From the NCBI GenBank assembly GCA_963805605.1, contig CAWDUX010000002.1, positions 1,488,001 through 1,552,000 of the forward strand: DNA of 64,000 bases, written 5' to 3'. Shown in pieces: positions 43,001 through 49,503 of the stretch. The notes under the pieces were generated by a model that did no database searches, was not told the origin of the DNA, and was given only the letters and a program-made list of their open reading frames with translations. The position numbers and the translations under genes were made by a program. Origin of the DNA: Actinocatenispora sp963805605. GTDB lineage: Bacteria > Actinomycetota > Actinomycetes > Mycobacteriales > Micromonosporaceae. How positions within the stretch are numbered: position 1 is the first letter of the stretch; each line of letters begins with the position of its first letter.

Positions 43001-43421
43001 CGTCCTCAACGACCGGTCCGGGTCCGACAGCCGCCCCGGCCGACGGTTCCGGCGACCCGGACGGTGCCGGTAGCGGATCAGCGGTGTCCGCTTCCGGCGA
43101 ACCCGGCTCGGCTTCCGTGGCCGGGGATGCCGGCCCGGATGCATCGGAACCAGACCCATCGCTGGCAGGCACATCGCTGGCAGGCACATCGCTGACGGAC
43201 GGATCGGTCACGGCCCGATCAGCGGCGGCCGGATCGGTCGCGGGCACATCGGCGGCGGGGTCGGAGTTCGCGGCACTGTCGGGCACCGGGACAGGATCCG
43301 GGCGCACCGTACCGCCACGCACAGCGGGGTCACCCTCGGGCGGCTGACCAGCCCCGGAGCCGGACGACTCAGCAGGATCGTCCGGCGAGTCACCGTCGAG
43401 GTGTGTGCAATCCCTCGTCAC
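40038..43421 (-). CDS. dacB: D-alanyl-D-alanine carboxypeptidase/endopeptidase with a giant N-terminal extension
   Basis: A 1127-residue protein; the S13 enzyme part is normal (about residues 715-1127) but the N-terminus is roughly 675 residues longer than usual. That extension is acidic and Pro/Ala/Glu-rich with Glu-Pro runs (about 174-191 and 251-268) and Thr motifs of the form T-x-x-I/L-(x)P repeated about eight times. One membrane helix follows (LLVGVLAAVASLALVMTGLLVF, about 679-700). Catalytic motifs are SVTK (about 783-786), SDN and KTG. The enzyme trims and cleaves peptidoglycan crosslinks outside the cell, so the extension is predicted to be cytoplasmic. Divergent from ppa. Confidence 0.88.
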   Translation of the reverse strand: MTRDCTHLDGDSPDDPAESSGSGAGQPPEGDPAVRGGTVRPDPVPVPDSAANSDPAADVPATDPAAADRAVTDPSVSDVPASDVPASDGSGSDASGPASPATEAEPGSPEADTADPLPAPSGSPEPSAGAAVGPGPVVEDASATESAPAVEPEVPAESAPVAEPEPESEPVAELEPEPEPEPEPEPEPEPGPGPAADPVAESLPAEEPVAELGTTDEASSTDSRDDATQIIRLPDLLVESDQGTPSSTSSEPEPQPEPEPEPEPEPEPGPLSVEDAGPEPAAEADGAPSEITTEPADRPHVPGMGAARGSTGAGWPSWPHLPRPGVPESMDGAATSDGAGSADTTPAPDPVDREPEPDHTSVPGTAASAPTQDPAPVTESAPAADVAPAGEAATAGTPEQEMPGPEASEAEVPEPETPAASVSWFGAPAPQTVPAPRDEEVPELSELDSDATQKLVLPQPVPEQPVDESATMALPRIRLDSEPPVVDADATTVIPRIVDEPATDEPAAAAPVADEPTVRIPPAGTDEPTVRIPPEVADDSTMTIPRQEDPAEDDGHTMTMPVVAPDGPPPPGPAPAASSPPPAPEAPTRPPAPPSRPFAPSTRSSAPPAPPTGRATVPVPMSPAELRQSQTRSRPPQQQTAPRQQQAAPPPPVVPPPWVAPPIPAPAMPPSPKRPSRRLLVGVLAAVASLALVMTGLLVFRPGPVGQLLNGPAERAAPPVQAPLVLKPVGGAPAPTPAGVQRTLAPLLKDSRLGARVAVSVLDVATNSPLYGATPDARELPASVTKLVTATAALQTRGPAYRLTTRVVAGPGPGEVTLIGGGDPTLATNGHSIYPGAARLDKLAAAVKKSLGGTAPTKVLVDSSLFSGSGLGPGWDNDIVSGGDASPIVPLMVNAGRTDPNGESSQRSPEADLAAGRRFAALLGVPSTAVAHGTAPKKARQLGAVRSAPLVHIVEEMLQRSDNVIAESLARQVALAKGRPASFTGGAEATIAVMKGLGLDTEGLRLSDGSGLSRRNGISPAFLTSLLSLVSSGKNPKLWPVLTGMPVAGYSGTLSQRYTQGSDTAAAGVIRAKTGSLNGTSTLAGLVVDKDGRLLAFAMMAEGTEWNVAAESALDVAGTALAGCGCR
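42619..42673. repeat. Hexanucleotide repeat inside dacB (GGTTCC-type)
   Basis: Tandem GGTTCC/GGCTCT/GGTTCT units on the plus strand correspond to Glu-Pro dipeptides in the DacB extension (about residues 251-268). The number of units could vary by slippage. Confidence 0.7.
42841..42906. repeat. Second hexa/dodecanucleotide repeat inside dacB
   Basis: GGTTCCGGCTCG units repeat several times, encoding the Glu-Pro run at about residues 174-191. It is a second slippage-prone tract in the same extension. Confidence 0.7.
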
Positions 43422-43614
43422 CGGCCCCTCCCCCTCCCCGTTCCGCGCACCTGCGCGAGACTACTGGACCAGTACGGCGTGGCGCCGGGTGCACGGGTCG
43501 GCGGTCGACGTCCGGCGCGGTGCGGCAGCCGGACATCCACACCGGTCACAGCAGCCGAACAGACATTTCTTCCTGGTGGCGCCCGCTACCAAGAGTGCGT
43601 GGGAAGGACAGGTC

Positions 43615-44157
43615 GTGGAGTTCGACGTCACCATCGAGATCCCCAAGGGACAGCGCAACAAGTACGAGGTGGATCACCTCAATGGTCGGATCCGGTTGGA
43701 CCGCACGTTGTTCACCGCGACCCAGTACCCGGCCGACTACGGGTTCATCGAGCTGACCCTCGGCCAGGACGGCGATCCACTGGACGCGCTGGTACTGCTC
43801 CAGGAGCCCACGTTCCCAGGTTGCCTGATCAAGTGCCGGACCGTGGGCATGTTCCGGATGACCGACGAGAAGGGCCCGGACGACAAGGTCCTGTGCGTAC
43901 CGTCCGGCGATCCGCGTCAGGAGCACCTGCGCGACATCCACCACCTGCCGGAGTTCGAGCGGCTGGAGATCCAGCACTTCTTCGAGGTGTACAAGGATCT
44001 TGAGCCGGGCAAGAGCGTCGAGGGCGCCACCTGGGTCGGTCGTACGGAGGCCGAGGCGGAGATCAAGCGCTCCTTCGCCCGTTACACCGACGCGGTCGCC
44101 GCCGGCGAGTACCACGACCCGGGCGTTCACCCTTTTCCTGCGCCGGACAAGAAGTAA
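43615..44157 (+). CDS. ppa: Inorganic pyrophosphatase
   Basis: A 180-residue family I pyrophosphatase hydrolysing PPi to phosphate. Active-site blocks are FDVTIEIPKGQRNKYEVDH, the Asp-rich GQDGDPLDALVLL and DEKGPDDKVLCVP, and a C-terminal HFFEVYKDLEPGKSV. GTG 43615 is preceded by GGAAGG and begins the family core; the longer frame upstream is not conserved-looking. Divergent from dacB with about 190 bp between the starts. Confidence 0.96.
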   Translation: MEFDVTIEIPKGQRNKYEVDHLNGRIRLDRTLFTATQYPADYGFIELTLGQDGDPLDALVLLQEPTFPGCLIKCRTVGMFRMTDEKGPDDKVLCVPSGDPRQEHLRDIHHLPEFERLEIQHFFEVYKDLEPGKSVEGATWVGRTEAEAEIKRSFARYTDAVAAGEYHDPGVHPFPAPDKK

Positions 44158-44168
44158 GCTGCGCCGGA

Positions 44169-44254
44169 CCCGTTGGTCGGCTGGCGGCGTTGTCGCCACA
44201 CCCGAGTGCAACCCGCACACGGGCGCGGCTCCGCCTTGCCAGCCGACCAACGGG
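44169..44254. terminator. Long inverted repeat between convergent ppa and acyl-CoA synthetase genes
   Basis: A perfect 17-bp inverted repeat (CCCGTTGGTCGGCTGGC at 44169-44185 and its complement at 44238-44254) encloses 52 nt that can fold further. It starts 11 bp after the ppa stop, so a shared terminator or structured 3' region is likely; a small mobile palindromic element is another option. Confidence 0.6.
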
Positions 44255-44309
44255 CCTCGGCTCGCCATCAGGACCTTTTAGAAGAACACAGCCGACCTCC
44301 CACGAGGGG

Positions 44310-45953
44310 TCAGCTCTTGGGCTCCTTGAGGTTGCTGACGTCCAGGGCGCCGTCGGCGTACCGGGCGCGCAGTACCTTCTTGTCGAACTTGCCGACCGTG
44401 GTCTTCGGTACCTCGCTGATGAACGTCCAGCGTTCCGGCAGCTGCCAGCGCGCGATGCGGTCGGCGAGGAACGCGCACAGTTCCTCGGCCGTCGCGTTCT
44501 CGCCCTCCCGCAGTACGACGCTGGCCAGTGGCCGTTCCTCCCAGCGGGCGTCGGGCACGCCGACCACGGCGGCCTCCAGTACCGCCGGGTGGGCCATCAG
44601 ATGGTTCTCCAGTTCGACGGAGCTGATCCACTCGCCACCGGACTTGATCACGTCCTTGGCCCGGTCGGTGAGGGTCAGGAAGCCGTCCGGGCTGAGTTTG
44701 CCGACGTCGCCGGTGCGCAGCCAGCCGTTATCGAAGCGGTCCGGGTCCGGGTCGTCCCGGTCCAGGTAGCGGCCGGTGATCCAGGGTCCGCTGACCTCCA
44801 GTTCGCCGACCGACTCGCCGTCGTTGGGCGCGACCGTACCGTCCGGGCCGACGATCCGGGCGTGCACACTGGCCGGGATCCGGCCCTGGCTGAGCCGGTA
44901 ACGCCACTCCTCCTCGCCGGTCACCCCGGCGGGTGGCCGGCAGACCGAACCGAGCGGCGAGGTCTCGGTCATCCCCCAGGCGTGTACGAGCCTGATGCCC
45001 AGTTCGTCGAAGCCACGCATCAGCGCCTCGGGGCAGGCCGAGCCGCCGACGATCACCTCGCGCAGCGTGGAGGTGTCCGTCGGGTGGGCCTTGAGGTGGG
45101 CGAGCAGACCGGTCCAGATGGACGGTACGGCGCCGGCCTGGGTGGGCCGTCCCTCGGCGATCATCGCGGCGAGCGGTTCGGGTTGCAGGAACCGGTCCGG
45201 CATCAGCAGAGATGCGCCGTTCATGAAGGCGGCGTGCGGGATACCCCAGCCCAGTACGTGGAACATCGGTACCACGACCAGGGAACGGACCTGCGGGCTG
45301 AACCCGAACGACTCGGCCATGCCGACCTGCATGGAGTGCAGCCACATGGAACGGTGCGAGTAGGCGACGCCCTTGGGGTTTCCGACCGTACCGGAGCTGA
45401 AGCAGATGGCCGCCGCGTCGCGTTCGTCGCCGTCCGGCCAGTCGTACTCGTCGGACCTGCCGTCCACCAGTTCGTGGTAGCGGTGCACGGCCTTACCGGA
45501 CGCGGCGAGCGGTGCCGCGTCACCGTCCCCGACGACGACGACATGCTCCACAGTAGACATATGGGGCAGGTGTGGCGCGAGGACGGGGATCAGCGTGCTG
45601 TCGACCAGTACGACCCGGTCACCGGCCTCGTTGGCGGTGTAGATCAACTGGTCGGCGGGCAGCCGGATGTTGAGCGGGTGCAGCACTGCACCCATGGCCG
45701 GTACGGCCAGGTAGGTGACCAGATGTTCGGTGTTGTTCCAGCAGAACGTGCCGACCCGCTGGTCGCCGGTGATCCCGAGTTCGTCCCGCAACGCGTTCGC
45801 GAGCCGGGCAGCGGCCCGTCCCACCTCCGCGTAGCTGGTCGCCTGGATGCCGCTGCCGGTCCAGGTGAGCACCTCGGTGCGGCCGTGCACGGTGCTGCCG
45901 TGTTTCAGGATGTGGGCCAGTCGCAGTGGCCCGTCCTGCATAGTGCTGCGCAT
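44310..45953 (-). CDS. Long-chain acyl-CoA synthetase
   Basis: A 547-residue AMP-forming ligase of the ANL superfamily, activating fatty acids to acyl-CoA through an acyl-adenylate. The P-loop-like motif is CFSSGTVGNPKGVAYSHRS, followed by HAWGMTETSPLG (A5), NGWLRTGDVGKLSPDGFLTLTDRAKDVIKSGGEWIS (A7-A8) and the C-terminal catalytic Lys in PKTTVGKFDKKVLR. ATG 45953 is assumed; ATG 45941 is also possible. No operon partner. Confidence 0.92.
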   Translation of the reverse strand: MRSTMQDGPLRLAHILKHGSTVHGRTEVLTWTGSGIQATSYAEVGRAAARLANALRDELGITGDQRVGTFCWNNTEHLVTYLAVPAMGAVLHPLNIRLPADQLIYTANEAGDRVVLVDSTLIPVLAPHLPHMSTVEHVVVVGDGDAAPLAASGKAVHRYHELVDGRSDEYDWPDGDERDAAAICFSSGTVGNPKGVAYSHRSMWLHSMQVGMAESFGFSPQVRSLVVVPMFHVLGWGIPHAAFMNGASLLMPDRFLQPEPLAAMIAEGRPTQAGAVPSIWTGLLAHLKAHPTDTSTLREVIVGGSACPEALMRGFDELGIRLVHAWGMTETSPLGSVCRPPAGVTGEEEWRYRLSQGRIPASVHARIVGPDGTVAPNDGESVGELEVSGPWITGRYLDRDDPDPDRFDNGWLRTGDVGKLSPDGFLTLTDRAKDVIKSGGEWISSVELENHLMAHPAVLEAAVVGVPDARWEERPLASVVLREGENATAEELCAFLADRIARWQLPERWTFISEVPKTTVGKFDKKVLRARYADGALDVSNLKEPKS

Positions 45954-46061
45954 GAGGACCACGTTAGTGTCCGCAGTCACAATCCGAAACCGCTGCCGAC
46001 CACCCATCCCGCACCCCCCGAATCGCGATGATGGGACGCAGGACCGGAAAGGATGATCAGC

Positions 46062-46664
46062 ATGAGCCTCCGAGTGGTGGGCGCCGGGCCGCCCCGTACC
46101 GGCACATCCTCGCTGAAAACGGCGCTGGGCCAGTTGCTCGACGGTGCCTGCCACCACATGAGCGCCATCCCGGGGCACCCGTTCGACCTGGGTGCCGAGT
46201 TCGACCGTGCGATAGCCGGCGGGCAGGTGCGCTGGCCCGACGTGTACCGCGACTTCGTCGCCGCGGTGGACTGGCCGACCTCGCTGCTGTGGGACGAGAT
46301 CAGCGCCGCGTTCCCGGACGCGGTCGTGGTGCTGTCGAGCCGTACCAGTCCCCAGGAATGGTGGGAGAGCATGGACGCCACCGTGCTGCCCGTCGCCCGC
46401 CGCATGCTCGCCGACGACCACGACGGCGGGTACGGCCTGGTCAACCTGCTCATCCGGTTCACCGGGTCGAGCCGGTGGGACGATCCGGACCTGCTGATGG
46501 CCGCCTACCAGCGGCAGCTCGACGAGGTACGCGCGACGGTACCGGCCGAGCGGCTGGTGGACTGGCAGGCCAGGGACGGCTGGGGCCCGCTGTGCGCCGG
46601 GCTCGGACTTCCGGAACCTGCGGAACCGTTCCCGTGGCGCAACCGCCGGGAGGAATGGTTCTGA
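46062..46664 (+). CDS. Sulfotransferase-family protein
   Basis: A 200-residue P-loop protein beginning LRVVGAGPPRTGTSSLKTAL, the PAPS-binding 5'-phosphate loop seen in sulfotransferase-like proteins, with AFPDAVVVLSSRTSPQEWWESMD and the end FPWRNRREEWF matching the 3' region of that family (often annotated as sulfotransferase in actinomycetes and fungi). ATG 46062 is preferred over 46053 because AAAGG then has 9 nt spacing. Substrate unknown. Confidence 0.75.
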   Translation: MSLRVVGAGPPRTGTSSLKTALGQLLDGACHHMSAIPGHPFDLGAEFDRAIAGGQVRWPDVYRDFVAAVDWPTSLLWDEISAAFPDAVVVLSSRTSPQEWWESMDATVLPVARRMLADDHDGGYGLVNLLIRFTGSSRWDDPDLLMAAYQRQLDEVRATVPAERLVDWQARDGWGPLCAGLGLPEPAEPFPWRNRREEWF

Positions 46665-46700
46665 ACCGGGCCCCGTTACGTCGGCACGCGTTGCGTCGGC

Positions 46701-46808
46701 GCGCGTTGATCATGGCCTCAGCGCGTTGATCATGGGCTGAGCGTCATGCTCCTCCGCGTGTCGTGGTGATGAGGCCATGGTCAACACCGCCCAGGCCATG
46801 ATCAACGC
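46701..46808. repeat. GCGCGTTGATCATGG repeats, two direct and two inverted copies
   Basis: Two tandem 20-bp copies (46701-46720, 46721-46740; three differences at most) begin GCGCGTTGATCATGG, and two reverse-complement copies follow (46770-46785, 46793-46808), in the 190-bp gap between convergent genes. The arrangement can fold into long hairpins and may act as a terminator. Similar TTGATCATGG elements are frequent between genes in Micromonosporaceae, from general knowledge. Confidence 0.65.
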
Positions 46809-46855
46809 ACCACAACGCTGCGCCGGACCGAGGCGTCAGTACTACACCGGCCGGT

Positions 46856-47821
46856 TCACAGGTCGCGGCTCCAGTTCTCGCCGACCAGGTCGTGGCCGAA
46901 ACTGTGGTGCGGCGCGGAGTCGTCCAGGGTGAAGCCGGCGCGCTGGTAGATGCGCCGGGCGCTGGTGAGTACGTCGTTGGTCCACAGGGTGATCCGGCGG
47001 TAGCCGGCCCGACGGGCGTACCGCAGGCATTCGTCCACCAGCCGGGCGCCGATGCCCAGGCCGCGCGCGGACGGCTCGACCAGCAGCAACCGCAACTTCG
47101 CGGTCTCCGCAGCGGGGTCGGCGCGGTCGGCGGGGTCGGCGCGTACGCAGAACACGCACCCGACCGGCACCCCGGACAGTTCGGCGATCCAGCCGCGCTC
47201 GCGGGACGGGTCGCGGTGCTCGACGTAGTCGGCGACCAGCCGGGCGACCAGCGCCTCGTAGCTGAGATCCCAGCCGTACTCGGCGGCGTACAGCGCACCG
47301 TTGCGGGAGATCACCCAGCCCAGGTCGCCGGGTTCCAGGTCACGCAGTACATAGCTGGTCAACCGGTCGTGGCCGTCAAGCAGGCTGCGTACCGTGCCCA
47401 TCGCCTCGACCAGCCGGTGCTGGTCGGGTTCGGGCAGCCGGCCGAGCAGCTCACCGATCTGCTCGGCGGAGCGGGCGTTGAGGGTCTGGAACTCCTCGCG
47501 GCCCTTGTCGGTCAACCAGACCACCTGCCGACGGGCGTCAGTGACGGAACGTTCCCGACCTAACAGGCCCTGGTCGACGAACCGACCCACGATGCGGGTC
47601 AGGTAACCGGGGTCCAGTTGCAGGGTTTCCCGCAGCTCACGCAGGTCGAGGCGGTCGGACTGGGCGGCCTCGAACAGCACCCGCGCCTCGGTCAGTGTGT
47701 ACGGGGTGTGCAGGTGCCCGCCCTCCAGCAGCCCGAGCAGCGCGGTGTACGAGCGGTTGAACACGCGTACGGCGTCGACCCGCCGAGCGACGATCTCGGT
47801 TCCCGCCAGCTCAGTACTCAT
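46856..47821 (-). CDS. MarR-type regulator fused to a GNAT acetyltransferase
   Basis: A 321-residue two-domain protein. Residues about 10-145 form a MarR winged helix (FNRSYTALLGLLEGG ... LQLDPGYLTRIVGRFVDQGLLGRERSVTDARRQVVWLTDKG). Residues about 160-320 form a GNAT domain with the acetyl-CoA loop VEPSARGLGIGARLVDECL and IYQRAGFTL. Such MarR-GNAT fusions are common in actinobacteria. ATG 47821 is preceded by GAGGCGG. An 11-bp palindrome upstream may be its operator. Confidence 0.88.
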   Translation of the reverse strand: MSTELAGTEIVARRVDAVRVFNRSYTALLGLLEGGHLHTPYTLTEARVLFEAAQSDRLDLRELRETLQLDPGYLTRIVGRFVDQGLLGRERSVTDARRQVVWLTDKGREEFQTLNARSAEQIGELLGRLPEPDQHRLVEAMGTVRSLLDGHDRLTSYVLRDLEPGDLGWVISRNGALYAAEYGWDLSYEALVARLVADYVEHRDPSRERGWIAELSGVPVGCVFCVRADPADRADPAAETAKLRLLLVEPSARGLGIGARLVDECLRYARRAGYRRITLWTNDVLTSARRIYQRAGFTLDDSAPHHSFGHDLVGENWSRDL

Positions 47822-47842
47822 TGACCGCCTCAACAGATTAGT

Positions 47843-47853
47843 TGACTGAGTCA
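47843..47853 (-). promoter_or_regulatory. Possible MarR operator
   Basis: TGACT-G-AGTCA, inside the more AT-rich stretch GATTAGTTGACTGAGTCAGA, lies 22 bp upstream of the MarR-GNAT start codon, a usual site for autoregulation by MarR proteins. Confidence 0.4.
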
Positions 47854-47951
47854 GAGATTATCGTACTGACGGGCCGTACGACAGCCCCGCGCCCGTACCC
47901 CCACAACCAGTTGGAAGCCGCCCGACCCGGTCACGTACACTGGCCAGCGCT

Positions 47952-48025
47952 GCCGCCTTAGCTCAGTCGGCTAGAGCGACGCACTCGTAATGCGTAGGTC
48001 AAGGGTTCGACTCCCTTAGGCGGCT
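47952..48025 (+). tRNA. tRNA-Thr (anticodon CGT)
   Basis: A complete cloverleaf: acceptor GCCGCCT/AGGCGGC, D-arm GCTC...GAGC, anticodon arm CGCA-CTCGTAA-TGCG with anticodon CGT reading ACG, and T-arm AGGG-TTCGACT-CCCT. No CCA is encoded. A terminator follows. An accessory block of small genes and an XRE/DUF397 set begins directly downstream, a common situation next to tRNA genes used as integration sites. Confidence 0.95.
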
Positions 48026-48043
48026 CAGGTAGCTGACCAGCGC

Positions 48044-48083
48044 AAACGGCCCGCACGGCGATCTTCACCGGCGCGGGCCGTTT
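48044..48083 (+). terminator. Terminator after tRNA-Thr
   Basis: AAACGGCCCGC (48044-48054) and GCGGGCCGTTT (48073-48083) form a perfect 11-bp stem with an 18-nt loop and end in TTT, 18 bp past the tRNA. Confidence 0.75.
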
Positions 48084-48121
48084 CGCTTGTCTGCACCATG
48101 TCCGCACGGCGCCGCTGTCGC

Positions 48122-48376
48122 TCAGGCCTTCGCCTCCTGGCGTTCCCTCCAGTGCATAACCTGGAGCCGCCAGTCCCACGCCTCGTCCGGGTCGGTGCCC
48201 TGCTGGTAGTCCGCCACCGCGGTCACAGCATCCGGGTCCGACGTCAGCAGGCAGTCCTTCTCCGGCTGCCGGCAGGGCACGTGGCGCCCATGCCGCAGGC
48301 ACACCATCGGCGGGATGTCGCCCAGTTCCGCGGACACGTCGAGGTACGCCTGGAAGGCGTCGTCGTCAGTCGTCAT
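48122..48376 (-). CDS. Small protein of unknown function in the tRNA-linked block
   Basis: An 84-residue protein with two Cys and several His in VCLRHGRHVPCRQPEKDCLL, which might bind metal, and an acidic/aromatic C-terminus (DEAWDWRLQVMHWRERQEAKA). ATG 48376 has GGAG 8 nt upstream. Its reading direction and position make it the last gene of a minus-strand group of four. No family known to me. Confidence 0.5.
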   Translation of the reverse strand: MTTDDDAFQAYLDVSAELGDIPPMVCLRHGRHVPCRQPEKDCLLTSDPDAVTAVADYQQGTDPDEAWDWRLQVMHWRERQEAKA

Positions 48377-48415
48377 GCGTCCCGCTCCCCATGTCATGGT
48401 CCGCCACCGCGACCA

Positions 48416-48775
48416 TCACCCAGGATCAGTGATGTACGCACGATTCTCGGGGTACAGGATGCACCGCACCCCGGGTCGCCACGGGCCAAGGGGCCGGCCC
48501 GTGGCGGCAGGTCGGTCGGCGGTCAGGACGCGGCTGGCAGCAGTGACGTACGGCGGCGGGGCTGCGGCTTGCGGCGATGCCGGCCCGGTGGGTGGCGGCG
48601 AGGGCCGCGGAGTTGTACGAGTTCGCGCAACATCTCGGCCTCGCGTCCGATCGGCGTCCCACAGTTCGCGGGATGCGCGTTCGGCGCGGACGACGTACCC
48701 GACGGCGCAGCCGATCAGCGCGCCGACCAGGAACGGTCCGGCGAGCATCAGCCAGATGGTGGTGTCGATGCTCAT
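48416..48775 (-). CDS. Small single-pass membrane protein
   Basis: A 119-residue protein: one N-terminal helix (TIWLMLAGPFLVGALIGCAVGYVV), a charged Arg-rich stretch, then a Pro-rich disordered tail. ATG 48775 overlaps the stop of the preceding gene (ATGA at 48772-48775). Function unknown; co-translated with its neighbours. Confidence 0.5.
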   Translation of the reverse strand: MSIDTTIWLMLAGPFLVGALIGCAVGYVVRAERASRELWDADRTRGRDVARTRTTPRPSPPPTGPASPQAAAPPPYVTAASRVLTADRPAATGRPLGPWRPGVRCILYPENRAYITDPG

Positions 48776-49032
48776 AGCGACGACCCCCACGCCTCGCCGG
48801 GCCGGATCGTCAGCTCGGCGACGATCACCTCGACGTCCAACTCGTACCGCTGGGGATCGGTGTCCATGTCCCAGCCGTCGAGGCTGCACCAGCCGGGGCG
48901 GCTCGGGATCGTCACGGCCTTCAGTACCCGGAAGCGGGCGACCGGCGCGCCACGGAACCGGGTCGCAGCGTGCTCACTGATCCGTACGACGTCGCCGGCC
49001 TTCGGCACCATCCCGGTCATCGCGGCGCTCAC
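48772..49032 (-). CDS. Small beta-rich protein of unknown function
   Basis: An 86-residue protein (GDVVRISEHAATRFRGAPVARFRVLKAV..., RYELDVEVIVAELTIRPGEAW) with strand-rich, soluble character. GTG 49032 overlaps the previous stop by 4 bp (GTGA), which decides the start over the upstream GTG 49041. It forms a chain of overlapping genes with the ones on either side. Confidence 0.5.
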   Translation of the reverse strand: MSAAMTGMVPKAGDVVRISEHAATRFRGAPVARFRVLKAVTIPSRPGWCSLDGWDMDTDPQRYELDVEVIVAELTIRPGEAWGSSL

Positions 49033-49187
49033 CGGTACCACCGCGCCGGGGTCTGCTCGCCGGTCAGGTCGCGCGCGAGCATGCCGAGATGCGACGCGGT
49101 GGCCAGGGCGCTGGCGTACGGGTCGTTGAGGCGCTGGCGAGCGTCCCGGCGCTGACGCCAGCTACGGATAGGATGACGAAGCTCCAT
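49029..49187 (-). CDS. Very small basic protein heading the overlapping gene chain
   Basis: A 52-residue basic protein (ELRHPIRSWRQRRDARQRL, then SALATASHLGMLARDL). ATG 49187 is preceded by GGAGACC (GGAG 8 nt away). Helical, no family. Its upstream region, shared with the divergent XRE gene, contains the 24-bp inverted repeat at 49431. Confidence 0.5.
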   Translation of the reverse strand: MELRHPIRSWRQRRDARQRLNDPYASALATASHLGMLARDLTGEQTPARWYR

Positions 49188-49430
49188 CGGTTGGTCTCCA
49201 AACGGTCGATGGGGTCGGGGCGGCGCGCGGGCTCCAATCCATCGCGCCGCCCCTCTACCTGTCCGCGCTTCTTCCTCGCGGTCAGGGCATCCGCAGGCGC
49301 CGGCCTTGGGAAGTCGGGTCGAGTCGACACCCGCCGCCTGCGGACCACACCGAACATCACGATCTGCCACCATCCCGGGCCTGACCGTCACGTCCGACAC
49401 TGGGGACAATAAACCACGATGAGTTAACAT

Positions 49431-49454
49431 GCAAGTATCGAGTTAGATACTTGC
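49431..49454. promoter_or_regulatory. 24-bp operator-like inverted repeat between divergent units
   Basis: GCAAGTATC-GAGTTA-GATACTTGC is a perfect 9-bp inverted repeat with a 6-nt centre in the 316-bp gap between the small-gene chain (start 49187) and the XRE gene (start 49504). The surroundings are unusually AT-rich (AATAAACC, GAGTTAACATG). It is a likely site for the XRE regulator, controlling one or both directions. Nothing else is evident in 49188-49430. Confidence 0.6.
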
Positions 49455-49503
49455 GAGTAAGGCAGATTTGGCCTCAGTGTGAGGAGACGGGAGACTCGCT
49501 GTC

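Noticed and set aside
41791..43347. Ser/Gly/Ala-rich 518-residue open frame opposite the dacB extension
   Set aside because: Produced by the Glu-Pro/Ala codons of dacB read in antisense; dacB frame joins the S13 domain without a break, so it is the real one.
47952..48121. Integration site (att) of a mobile element at tRNA-Thr
   Set aside because: No repeat of the tRNA 3' end and no integrase gene seen in the window; only suggestive context.
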